Assembly: GCF_021044825.1 (NCBI RefSeq)
Contig: NZ_JAJNOC010000001.1
Coordinates: forward strand, 992,001-1,056,000
Source: Massilia phyllostachyos
Lineage (GTDB): Bacteria; Pseudomonadota; Gammaproteobacteria; Burkholderiales; Burkholderiaceae_D
Reading direction: 5' to 3'
Length of the DNA: 64,000 nucleotides
Every line of letters begins with the position of its first letter. The first letter of the stretch is position 1. The translations under genes were made by a program, and so were the position numbers. Positions 1 to 7,600 of this stretch are shown here, piece after piece. The notes beneath the pieces are model-generated. The model ran no database searches and had not been told where the DNA came from. It saw only the letters and a program-made list of their open reading frames with translations.

Positions 1-162
1 CATTGTGGCGCACCTCAAAATAATCACTACATCATGAAGAAAATTGGTGAGCAAGGCCAGACGCATTGGCAGGACAGCCCTTCTAAGATCGGTAGTGCAA
101 CCTTCCTTTCGTCACGCGAATCTACAGGGCGGTGGCATTACACAGTATCTGATCGCGAATAA
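1..162 (+). CDS. 3' end of an unidentified protein (partial)
   Basis: Frame 1 is open from the left edge of the window to a TAA at 160-162, giving 53 residues that end ...TGRWHYTVSDRE. The start lies outside the window. The reading looks protein-like (mixed polar and aromatic residues) but I recognise no family. A terminator-like hairpin on the same strand follows about 135 bases later, which supports a plus-strand gene ending here. It would be convergent with the three-gene minus-strand operon that follows. An overlapping frame-2 ORF at 44-229 is the main alternative. Low confidence. Confidence 0.3.
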   Translation, partial: HCGAPQNNHYIMKKIGEQGQTHWQDSPSKIGSATFLSSRESTGRWHYTVSDRE

Positions 163-296
163 TATCTTGCAGGCCATTTTCAGCTCCGCCGGTATAGTCA
201 TATACGGAAATTCGTCGATTGCTGTCTAAGGTGACAGATGTCTCACAGCGGTTGTAGCTGGGGAAAAGCGGTGCAAGGGTTACATAGATCACTGGG

Positions 297-341
297 GGCC
301 ATTCAGCGCACTCCGTAACCCGCTCAAAATGGGCCTTTTTC
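297..341 (+). terminator. Terminator-like hairpin
   Basis: GGCCATT at 297-303 pairs imperfectly with AATGGGCC at 328-335, with an inner AGCG/CGCT pairing, followed by TTTTT at 336-340. It could terminate the partial plus-strand gene. The stem is bulged, so confidence is modest. Confidence 0.35.
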
Positions 342-463
342 TATGTGTTAGGTCCAATCTAGGCGTGCCTAATCAGCAGATTTTTCGATATTCGGTGCGC
401 AGTGGGGTTTTGCACACACTGCACACCGATTTCGGTTATCAAACGAACAGCGGTGCTGTCGAA

Positions 464-967
464 TCAGATGATTGGTACCGTCGAGCGCGGGGAGTAAGCG
501 ATCCTGGCGGAAGGAGCGACGTTCTTCGCCAGCCTATGCATATCAGCTAACGGGATAACCTTCGTTCCTGCCCACCCTTGAGAGGGAAGGAGCGCACGAA
601 CCGGCGCTTCAGGGCCGTTATATATGACCGAGGCAGTATTAGCCTCAAAATTTATGGCGAAGAAGAGTAGATAATCAGCACAGCCTCTGCCTGGTGTAAA
701 TGCTGGCCCGGACTTCGGATTCCCTGTCGCCTTTACCTGCACGGTTTTACCGGTGGGGGTAATGGCGTCAACTCCACCTGTTCGAGACTGCGGCAGCAGA
801 AGGTTGAAATGCTGTAGCGCTATGGCTTCAGCAATATCACCTACCAAACGCCCGTCTAAAGTGAATTTTAAACCGGTATCGTTGTAGTGCTCTGCAAGAG
901 CCTGTTGAGCGGCCCATAAATTCTTAATTACTTCTGGTAGTTCCACGATGATGGCCGTGTCGGACAT
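464..967 (-). CDS. DUF6998-like PD-(D/E)XK nuclease-fold protein
   Basis: 167 residues from the ATG at 967. A TTG at 970 is also in frame, but an AGGAG sits about 8 bases before the ATG. The motif GRLVGDIAEAIA (residues 39-50) is followed by VDAI (D67) and VQVKAT (Q77, K79). That gives an E47...D67...Q77-x-K79 pattern like the PD-(D/E)XK restriction-endonuclease fold, and from memory it resembles the DUF6998 family. It is the last gene of the minus-strand three-gene set, 34 bases after the GHKL ATPase gene, so it is probably co-transcribed. Nuclease activity is inferred from the motif only; a structural or DNA-binding role without catalysis is possible. Confidence 0.6.
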   Translation of the reverse strand: MSDTAIIVELPEVIKNLWAAQQALAEHYNDTGLKFTLDGRLVGDIAEAIALQHFNLLLPQSRTGGVDAITPTGKTVQVKATGNPKSGPAFTPGRGCADYLLFFAINFEANTASVIYNGPEAPVRALLPSQGWAGTKVIPLADMHRLAKNVAPSARIAYSPRSTVPII

Positions 968-1001
968 CAATATTCTCCTAGCCGAATTACTTTGTTCCTA
1001 T

Positions 1002-2906
1002 TTAAGCCGCGTCCAACGTCTCATCAGGTTTAGCCGAGTCCGACACAGGTGTATGGTTTCTCTTCATGACGGAACGAAGTATTTCTAAGAATGTATGATT
1101 TCGAGATGCAGCATCGGCAACGATCGCGTCGAATGACATTACAAACATCGGTGTAGGAACGATCGTGTCATCATCCCGATAAGTCTGGAATTCCTGATAG
1201 AAAACGCGGCCAGACGAAAATAATGGAATCCATTTTTGCTGACGTAAACTCCTTGCAAAGGAAGTATTTACCTGCATTACCGAGTAATACCACACTCGCT
1301 GAATATTTGGGCAATACTGAACAAGTTTGTCCGCTCGATCAAGTAACTGATTTATGGAGTACTGATTTTCTTTTTCGTTTTCGGTCTTTTTCTTGATCTC
1401 TACAACGACCACGTCAACTGGCAGCGAATCGGCAGGATCGGCTGAAAATATCATCGTAATGTCAGGTCGTCCCGCCTCCCCCGAAATCTCATCGGTTAGA
1501 CGGATTGCGTTGATGACCTTATCCATACGCGACTCACTGAGTATGGTTCGGAAGCTCATGAATTTGTCGTCGAGAAGCCAAGCATTATTCTGATAGACAT
1601 CGTCAGCAATTTTGCCTTGTGTAAAATCGTTCCTTCTTGGCGCGATCAAATTATGAATTTCTTCTTCCGAATTCTCATGAGTCATAGCTTTCATTTTGGC
1701 TATGATTTTTTCGCGATACAGGACGTATTCTGTTAAGGTTCTCGAAGCTACTTCCAAAGACTTCTGAAATGTTTCGTCATTAAGGTATTCGCATTGCAAA
1801 ATTTCCTTTTGAACCCGGAAAAATCTCTGCTGTGCTGTATTTAATGCTTCCTCTTTGTCAATTATTCCAACGGTTGCGCCTTCGAAGTAGCCTAGCAGAT
1901 GGGGGAACTGATCCTCAAAATTTTTCTTAGTGCGCTCATTTTTCTCATGTATCTCTGGGATGTTCTCAGTCAGCAATTCTCCGATTTCTTGACGGAGTTT
2001 TGCATATAATGCTGCTTCAGTGAGGCCATCTGGGAGTATCAGTTTTTGCCGCGAGCTATCTGCGCTTGCTCCAAAGAATGTCGATGAGAATATAATAACT
2101 ATCGAGTATCCATAAGGGATTGAAGACGTTTGGAGTAAACTTATAGGTATTGTACGCCCGTCGATACTCACAGCTGTAAGAAGGTTTGCAGCGACGTCAC
2201 TTCGCTTAATATGGTAATGCATCCGGATACTGGCATGAATATCAATCAGGTCATCTTGGATATCCTTTACCTGTAGCTCAGGTAGGTCAGAGGGAGTGAT
2301 AAAAGTTTCGCTAGAAAAGAAATCCTTTTGCGCACTTCCTTCTTGAGTTCTCAGGCTGATCTGAATTTTGAAGTCGATATCACGATCCCGCAGCGAGTTA
2401 AGGGTCGGCAGGAAATGGAAAATAATTTTCTCTTTAAGGCTATGCGGTTTTAGATCGTCATAGGTTTTAACTTTATCTTTTGCGAAGCCACTAAAGGTGA
2501 GCGTAGTCTGATTCCTAGGGGTGCCTTCTTTGGTTGGTTCTGCGTCACCCTTCCCGTCGAAGTTGTCTTTAAAGATGAACTGCCGTTGCAACCCAGACCA
2601 TTCGCTGAGAATAGCTACTTGCCTGAAGTAGTTGAGGAAAACCAGACGACCGATCCCTTTATGGAAGCCATCCTTTGGTTTCATTAACGTCCTAAAGCGA
2701 GCAAAGCTCTCATCGTTAAATCCAGTCCCGTTGTCTGTTATCCTAATTGTCAGTGTGTCAGACGCGGTAAATGAGTCAATTGATATTTCAACATGGATTT
2801 TGGTTGCGCCAGCGTCCAGCGAATTAGCAATCGCCTCGAAATAAACTAATGCAAGGGACGGATTTGGAAAAAATAGCTTAACTGCGCTGGAGGTTTCGAT
2901 GTCCAT
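1002..2906 (-). CDS. GHKL (Hsp90/MutL-type) ATPase with C-terminal PD-(D/E)XK-like motif
   Basis: 634 residues from the ATG at 2906. The N-terminus has the Bergerat ATP-binding signature: EAIANSLDAGA (E24, N28, D31), DNGTGF (D58-G62) and GIGR (G84-G86). The middle is long and helical. Near the C-terminus D482 in RPDITMIF and VVVEIKKK (E503, K505) make a D-X20-E-X-K pattern typical of PD-(D/E)XK nucleases. GHKL ATPases joined to nuclease modules are known in defence proteins and topoisomerase-like enzymes. It sits between a HEPN-motif protein and a small nuclease-fold protein on the same strand. Coding GC is much lower than in the flanking core genome, which suggests transfer. ATP binding is well supported; the nuclease domain and defence role are inference. 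Confidence 0.7.
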   Translation of the reverse strand: MDIETSSAVKLFFPNPSLALVYFEAIANSLDAGATKIHVEISIDSFTASDTLTIRITDNGTGFNDESFARFRTLMKPKDGFHKGIGRLVFLNYFRQVAILSEWSGLQRQFIFKDNFDGKGDAEPTKEGTPRNQTTLTFSGFAKDKVKTYDDLKPHSLKEKIIFHFLPTLNSLRDRDIDFKIQISLRTQEGSAQKDFFSSETFITPSDLPELQVKDIQDDLIDIHASIRMHYHIKRSDVAANLLTAVSIDGRTIPISLLQTSSIPYGYSIVIIFSSTFFGASADSSRQKLILPDGLTEAALYAKLRQEIGELLTENIPEIHEKNERTKKNFEDQFPHLLGYFEGATVGIIDKEEALNTAQQRFFRVQKEILQCEYLNDETFQKSLEVASRTLTEYVLYREKIIAKMKAMTHENSEEEIHNLIAPRRNDFTQGKIADDVYQNNAWLLDDKFMSFRTILSESRMDKVINAIRLTDEISGEAGRPDITMIFSADPADSLPVDVVVVEIKKKTENEKENQYSINQLLDRADKLVQYCPNIQRVWYYSVMQVNTSFARSLRQQKWIPLFSSGRVFYQEFQTYRDDDTIVPTPMFVMSFDAIVADAASRNHTFLEILRSVMKRNHTPVSDSAKPDETLDAA

Positions 2907-2994
2907 GTTTTATAGCTATCAAAAAGGTGTGCGAGGCTGTCAAATAACTTTACGGGGGGCGCGTTAGTTGGACTTCGTGGCGTTGACTTGACAC

Positions 2995-4410
2995 TCAGAG
3001 AACATCTGTCAGACGTTTAAATGCAGAGTCCTTGCCCAATTGTGGAAGCTGCGGGTCAGTTGCGGTCGTAATGATTGCGAGAGCTTGCAGGCAGATTTGA
3101 TTAGTGGTACGGCTGGCTAAGTACTGAGCATGTGCACGATAACTTTGAGTGCAGTTCCGCAATGCCACACGTGAAGAGAATTCTCGATCTGAAAGTAGTT
3201 TGATGAATTCTTTAATTTCATTGTCACCAAACTTCGAAATCATTTCATCATAGTAGGGCACAGCCATGTTAGCAACTCCGTGTCCATTGCCGATCTTAGC
3301 CATAACCACTGCCTTTACATAGTTGTGTCGTACGGCATCAGGAATATGTCCTGTCGACGAGACATAGGACGCCAATGCCTTGGCGTGGGCGGGTTCATTG
3401 TAGAAGTTGTTAAAGCCGTTATGAGCGATTGATAAGTTGTTGATTTTTTCCGATAGCTCAAGAGCCAGAGTGTCGCCTGGCAAGTATGGAAGGCCATTTA
3501 CAACTGTCAAGAATTCGTTTGCCGCTGCCTTACGAGCGACCTCACCGTTAGCGGCAAACGTAGCATAGCGAAAACCGCACTCGTGTTTAGCGCTTTCTGG
3601 TGCGAGTAGCCAACATTTTTCCGCGACGAGGCGAATATTTGTTTTAAGTTGTACGGCCGCGCTTTCGGCAGTGTACATTCCAAACAAGGTCCGAAGAAGC
3701 GATTTCGCTATATCAGAAGGTAATTGCTCAATCCCTGCGTTGATGTACTGAGCGTCCGATGGGGTTAGCGTGGCATTGCGAATGTTGTTCAGGAAGCGTT
3801 TGACTTCGATGGCTGGTGCTTCCGGATCTTTACCAATGACCTCGCGAATGCAAGTCTCTAACCAAGATACCAACTGCAAACCGGTCAAATCATTCTGATT
3901 AGGATGGGCGGCACTTGCCCAGTTACGCATATCGCGAATGTAGTCTAGGTGTTTATAACCAATGTCAGAGAGTATGCCTGTCAGGTGGCATCCTCGAACC
4001 AATTCCCATTCCTCTATTTTGGCAAGATCCGCCTCGTCTTTGAATTTCGGACGGCGGCTGCTGTCCGTAATGACGCTGTCATAGAAGTACTCAAGATCAA
4101 ATTGGGCAACCTTGGCCCTAAGATTTACTACCGTTTCATCCCAAATGAAATTCAGCGCAGCATCGAACAGTCCTGCCCCGCAAGCCGCAACAAACTTCGA
4201 AAGATACAGCGATTGGCTTCGTCTGGCACCATCAAGCGAGTTAATAACGTCCGGAAGATTATTGATCACTCGCCGCCGTTCAGTCACATCCACCAGTACC
4301 TTTTCGGTCGGCAGCCCGAGTTCCGTCAAGTAGCCCGTGAGGGCGAGAGTAAAGTTATCGACTTCAACGGTAACATGGGATTGAGAGCTGACGGCGAGCG
4401 GCAATGTCAT
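2995..4410 (-). CDS. Unknown helical protein with HEPN-type R-X6-H motif
   Basis: 471 residues from the ATG at 4410. An upstream in-frame TTG at 4527 would add 39 residues, and neither start has a clear Shine-Dalgarno. I recognise no named family. Residues 155-172 read LDYIRDMRNWASAAHPNQ, and R162-N163...H169 matches the RN-X(n)-H active-site motif of HEPN ribonucleases, embedded in predicted helices. The rest is mostly alpha-helical. It is first in a minus-strand set with the GHKL ATPase gene 88 bases downstream. HEPN proteins often act as RNA-cutting effectors in toxin-antitoxin, abortive-infection and CRISPR systems, so an effector role is plausible. The assignment rests on one short motif. 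Confidence 0.5.
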   Translation of the reverse strand: MTLPLAVSSQSHVTVEVDNFTLALTGYLTELGLPTEKVLVDVTERRRVINNLPDVINSLDGARRSQSLYLSKFVAACGAGLFDAALNFIWDETVVNLRAKVAQFDLEYFYDSVITDSSRRPKFKDEADLAKIEEWELVRGCHLTGILSDIGYKHLDYIRDMRNWASAAHPNQNDLTGLQLVSWLETCIREVIGKDPEAPAIEVKRFLNNIRNATLTPSDAQYINAGIEQLPSDIAKSLLRTLFGMYTAESAAVQLKTNIRLVAEKCWLLAPESAKHECGFRYATFAANGEVARKAAANEFLTVVNGLPYLPGDTLALELSEKINNLSIAHNGFNNFYNEPAHAKALASYVSSTGHIPDAVRHNYVKAVVMAKIGNGHGVANMAVPYYDEMISKFGDNEIKEFIKLLSDREFSSRVALRNCTQSYRAHAQYLASRTTNQICLQALAIITTATDPQLPQLGKDSAFKRLTDVL

Positions 4411-4666
4411 AGATTTAGGTGGTGGATTTTGGAAGAATGCAGCGTAGATACTTGAGGATGCATAATGGTGCAGAAGCCAAGTGCTGTCAATCCAGCAACT
4501 TACTTGAGGGCGATCCCATCTTCGCAAGGCGCTAAATTTATGGGCATGCAGGAATGCCGAACGGGCATGTCCCTTGTAATGGCCGTGCGGTGGGCGGTCT
4601 GAGGAGCTAACCTAGTCGTCGTACGTCAGTTGAAGTAAGTTGAAGCGACCAGATATGGACCAGAAA
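4411..4666. other. Intergenic DNA between the island operon and tRNA-Lys
   Basis: No convincing gene. It should hold the promoter of the three-gene operon, but I see no clear -35/-10 pair. The octamer AGTTGAAG occurs at 4628-4635 and again at 4638-4645, a 10-base period (one helical turn). Paired short repeats next to a tRNA 3' end can be recombinase or excisionase arm sites, but this is speculative and no integrase gene is in the window. Confidence 0.3.
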
Positions 4667-4699
4667 CAAAAAAGCCCACGAACCGAAATTCGTGGGCTT
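4667..4699 (-). terminator. Intrinsic terminator of tRNA-Lys
   Basis: AGCCCACGAA at 4673-4682 pairs with TTCGTGGGCT at 4689-4698 around a short loop. On the minus strand the stem is followed by a run of six T. It lies 14 bases past the tRNA 3' end. If the island recombined into the tRNA, this terminator is element-derived. Confidence 0.8.
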
Positions 4700-4712
4700 C
4701 CTAGTATGTTCG

Positions 4713-4788
4713 TGGTAGGCCGTGCGGGATTCGAACCTGCGACCAACGGATTAAAAGTCCGCTGCTCTACCAGCTGAGCTAACGACCC
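4713..4788 (-). tRNA. tRNA-Lys (anticodon UUU)
   Basis: A 76-nt cloverleaf on the minus strand with encoded CCA (4713-4715). Acceptor GGGTCGT, D stem GCTC/GAGC, anticodon stem GCGGA/TCCGT with loop CTTTTAA (anticodon TTT), T stem GCAGG/CCCGC around TTCGAAT. The 3' strand is unusual: A51-C63 is a mismatch in the T stem, and G1-U72 and U4-G69 are wobbles in the acceptor. All three would become Watson-Crick with the usual lysine tRNA 3' strand (CCTGC, ACGACCC). AT-rich island DNA starts directly at this end. The likely reading is an integration site whose 3' end was replaced by the element's copy; it should still be functional. Confidence 0.93.
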
Positions 4789-4800
4789 GAAAGAGGCAGT

Positions 4801-4806
4801 ATTATA
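4801..4806 (-). promoter_or_regulatory. -10 box of tRNA-Lys promoter
   Basis: Minus-strand TATAAT, a perfect sigma-70 -10 hexamer, lies 12 bases upstream of the tRNA 5' end. No good -35 is visible at 16-18 bases spacing. Confidence 0.5.
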
Positions 4807-4851
4807 GCCGGCAGTTCCGGTTTGCGCTAGTGCTACCTGAACAATGTGCGC

Positions 4852-6666
4852 TCACACCAGCGCCGCAGTCACCTTCAGCACCTCGTCGGCCGTCGTCACG
4901 CCCTCCACAACCTTCATGGCGCCGGCAATGCGCAACGGCTTCATGCCGTCCGCGACGCTCTGCTGGCGCAGCTGCTGGATATCGCCGGATTCGCGCACGA
5001 GGTGCGCAAAGCCTTCGCTCACACTAAGCAGTTCGTAGATGCCGGTACGCCCGCGATACCCCGTCTGCCGGCATTCCGGACAGCCGATCGGCCGATACAC
5101 GGTCGCCGGCTTCGGGATATTCCACGCGCCGCCGATGCTCTGCCATACCTCGTCGCTCAGTTCTCCACCCGGCGCCTTGCAATCCGGGCAGAGCGTGCGC
5201 ACCAGGCGCTGGGCCATCACGCCGATCAGGGTCGCTTCGAGCAGGTAATCCGGCACGCCCAACTCGAGCAAACGCACGACCGCCGACGGCGCATCGTTCG
5301 TGTGCAGCGTCGAAAACACCAGGTGCCCGGTGAGCGCCGCCTGGATCGCCATTTCCGCCGTTGGCAGATCGCGCACCTCGCCCACCATGATGATGTCCGG
5401 ATCCTGTCGCATCAACGCGCGCACGCCATCGGCGAACGAGAGATCGATCCCCGGCTGCACCTGCATCTGGTTGAATGACGCTTCGACCATTTCGATCGGA
5501 TCCTCCACCGTGCAAACATTCACCTCGCTGGTCGCCAGCGCCTTGAGCGTCGTGTACAGCGTGGTGGTCTTGCCCGATCCAGTCGGCCCGGTGACGAGAA
5601 TGATCCCGTGCGGCCGATTGGTCAGCGCATCCCAGCGCGCCGCATCGTCCGGCGGGAAGCCCAGTTCCGGCAGCGTCTTGACCACCACTTCCGGGTCAAA
5701 AATACGCATGACGAGCTTTTCGCCGAAAGCGGTCGGCAGAGTCGACAAACGCAATTCGACTTCCTGCCCGCCCGCGGTACGGGTCTTGATCCGTCCATCC
5801 TGCGGCCGGCGCTTTTCGATCACGTCCATCCGCCCGAGCAGCTTGATACGCGCGGTCATCGCGATCATGACGACCGCCGGCACCTGGTATACCTGGTGCA
5901 GCACGCCGTCGATGCGGAAGCGGATCACCGCGACTTCGCGTTTCGGCTCCAGGTGGATATCGGAGGCGCGCTGCTCGAAGGCATAGCTCCATAGCCAGTC
6001 GACGATGTTGACGATGTGCTGGTCATTCGCGTCGAACTGTTTGTTGGCCTTGCCCAGTTCGACCAGCTGTTCGAAATTGCTCCGCATCGCCAGGTCCTGC
6101 CCGGTATTGCGGTTGGCGTCGCGGATCGATTTGGCGAGGCTGAAAAACTGCGAGATGTACTGGGCGATATCGAGCGGATTGGCGAGCACCAGTTCGATCT
6201 TGCGGCGCGAGATCTTGGCGATCTCCGCCTCCCATTCGGTATTCGCGGGGTCGGCGGTGGCCACGACCAGGGTCGAGCCGCTCATTTCCACCGGCAGGAT
6301 ATTGAAACGCGCCGCATAGCTGGCCGACATCACGTCCGCCACCTTGGTGAAATCGATTTTCAAGGGGTCGATGCGGATGAAGGGCAGGCCGACCTTGCTT
6401 GCGCACCATTCGGTCAGCACGTCGAGGGTCAGGAGGCGGTGCGGCGGCTGGCTGGACACCAGCTTGCACTGGGCCACGGCGGTCAGCGGATGCATCGAGC
6501 CGGCCGCATTCTTCAGGATGGCCTGGGCTTGCGCGAACTGGGCCTTGACGTGGTCCTTGGTGACGATGCCGTCGGCCAGCAGCCACGAGAAAATGGACTG
6601 CAGGTCGAGCGTGCGCAGGCGCGGGGCCTTGGCGGTGGCGGCGGGTGGGACGGCATGCGTGTTCAA
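4852..6666 (-). CDS. GspE/PulE/PilB-family secretion or pilus ATPase
   Basis: 604 residues, a typical length for this family. An N-terminal MshEN/GspE_N-like region spans roughly residues 60-210. The ATPase core has Walker A GPTGSGKT (360-367), the Asp-box VEDPIE (387-392), Walker B DPDIIMVGEVRD (422-433) and His-box STLHTND (H455). A tetracysteine zinc site is formed by C493/C496 and C529/C532. Members are cytoplasmic hexameric motors that drive type II secretion or type IV pilus assembly. No other pilus or secretion gene is nearby, so the machine it powers cannot be told from this window. The next gene upstream, a SpeE-like protein, is 25 bases away and probably co-transcribed. Confidence 0.88.
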   Translation of the reverse strand: MNTHAVPPAATAKAPRLRTLDLQSIFSWLLADGIVTKDHVKAQFAQAQAILKNAAGSMHPLTAVAQCKLVSSQPPHRLLTLDVLTEWCASKVGLPFIRIDPLKIDFTKVADVMSASYAARFNILPVEMSGSTLVVATADPANTEWEAEIAKISRRKIELVLANPLDIAQYISQFFSLAKSIRDANRNTGQDLAMRSNFEQLVELGKANKQFDANDQHIVNIVDWLWSYAFEQRASDIHLEPKREVAVIRFRIDGVLHQVYQVPAVVMIAMTARIKLLGRMDVIEKRRPQDGRIKTRTAGGQEVELRLSTLPTAFGEKLVMRIFDPEVVVKTLPELGFPPDDAARWDALTNRPHGIILVTGPTGSGKTTTLYTTLKALATSEVNVCTVEDPIEMVEASFNQMQVQPGIDLSFADGVRALMRQDPDIIMVGEVRDLPTAEMAIQAALTGHLVFSTLHTNDAPSAVVRLLELGVPDYLLEATLIGVMAQRLVRTLCPDCKAPGGELSDEVWQSIGGAWNIPKPATVYRPIGCPECRQTGYRGRTGIYELLSVSEGFAHLVRESGDIQQLRQQSVADGMKPLRIAGAMKVVEGVTTADEVLKVTAALV

Positions 6667-6691
6667 CGTTCAGCTCCCAGTGGGAAAAAAC

Positions 6692-7474
6692 TCAGTCGGC
6701 GGCGAGGATGCCCTTGACCCAAGACTTCGCCGGCAATTTGGTATCGGCGACGATCTGCGCCGCGCGTGCGGCGAGCGCGTCCTTGTCGAGGGTGGGGCGA
6801 TCGCGGAAGCAGAGCGCCACCACATTGCCTTCATGGACTTCCGGCAGGCAGATCACGTGATCGAAGGCGAACTTCATGGCCTTGATGTTCTTGGCGAAGC
6901 TCGGGTGGTCACCGAACAGGTTGACGGTCATGATGCCGCCGTCCGCCAGGCAGGCGTTGCAGGCCTGGTAGAACTCGGGCGTGTCGAGCACCGGCCCGCG
7001 CGCGGTGGCGTCGTACAGGTCGCACTGCAGCACGTCGAAGGCGCCCTGGTTGGCGGGGTCGAGCACGAAATCCATCGCATCCATCTCGAGCACGTTCAGA
7101 CGCTCGTCAACGGGGGGCAACTTGAACATCGAGGCGGCGATGCCGATGACCGCTCCATTGAGCTCGACCGCGGTCACCGTCGATTCCGGGAACTGGCGAT
7201 AGCAGAACTTGGTCAATGTAGCAGCACCGAGACCGAGCTGCGCGATGGCTTGCGGCTGCGCGATGAACAGCATCCAGGCCATCATCTGCTGCGCATATTC
7301 GAGCTCGGGCCAGTCGGGCTTGCGGATGCGCATCGCGCCCTGCACCCACTCGGTGCCGAAATGGAGGTAGCGCACGCCGTCCTGTTCGGACAAGGTGACG
7401 GGGGCGAACTTGGGCTTGCGCGTGGGACGGCGCGAGGATTCGGCCTGTTCGATGGATTTGCGTTTGATGAGCAT
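6692..7474 (-). CDS. Spermidine synthase-like (SpeE-fold) protein
   Basis: 260 residues from the ATG at 7474; the longer 288-residue reading adds an unlikely N-terminus overlapping the promoter. The Rossmann nucleotide-binding loop reads QLGLGAATLTKF, followed by TAVELN and, later, QCDLYDA. These match the SAM/decarboxy-SAM binding fold of polyamine aminopropyltransferases. The GGGDG signature of true spermidine synthases is replaced by LGLGAAT, so it may transfer a different group or be a methyltransferase. It precedes the GspE-type ATPase gene on the same strand. The family is often annotated 'spermidine synthase' without proof. Function uncertain; fold likely. Confidence 0.7.
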   Translation of the reverse strand: MLIKRKSIEQAESSRRPTRKPKFAPVTLSEQDGVRYLHFGTEWVQGAMRIRKPDWPELEYAQQMMAWMLFIAQPQAIAQLGLGAATLTKFCYRQFPESTVTAVELNGAVIGIAASMFKLPPVDERLNVLEMDAMDFVLDPANQGAFDVLQCDLYDATARGPVLDTPEFYQACNACLADGGIMTVNLFGDHPSFAKNIKAMKFAFDHVICLPEVHEGNVVALCFRDRPTLDKDALAARAAQIVADTKLPAKSWVKGILAAD

Positions 7475-7498
7475 AGGGCGACCTGATGGAATCGCCCT

Positions 7499-7528
7499 AT
7501 TATCGGGGGAGGGGTTCCCGCAGCGCAA
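7499..7528 (-). promoter_or_regulatory. Candidate sigma-70 promoter for the SpeE-like gene
   Basis: On the minus strand TTGCGC (7523-7528) and GATAAT (7499-7504) are 18 bases apart. The leader would be short, and AGGGCGA at 7475-7481 can pair with TCGCCCT at 7491-7497 right before the start codon. Confidence 0.4.
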
Positions 7529-7542
7529 GCACGCGCTTGCGC
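7523..7542. repeat. Perfect 8-bp inverted repeat
   Basis: GCGCAAGC at 7523-7530 and GCTTGCGC at 7535-7542 form a palindrome with a 4-base centre. It overlaps the candidate -35 and lies downstream of the glycine-zipper gene. It could be an operator or a transcript hairpin; there is no T run. Confidence 0.4.
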
Positions 7543-7600
7543 CGCGGTAGTCGATCACGCCAGCGCGCAGGGCGTCGGCAGAACGATCGATGCCAACAAA

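Noticed and set aside
329-550. 73-residue plus ORF overlapping the DUF6998-like gene
   Set aside because: Overlaps the C-terminal coding of the minus gene and has no protein-like features.
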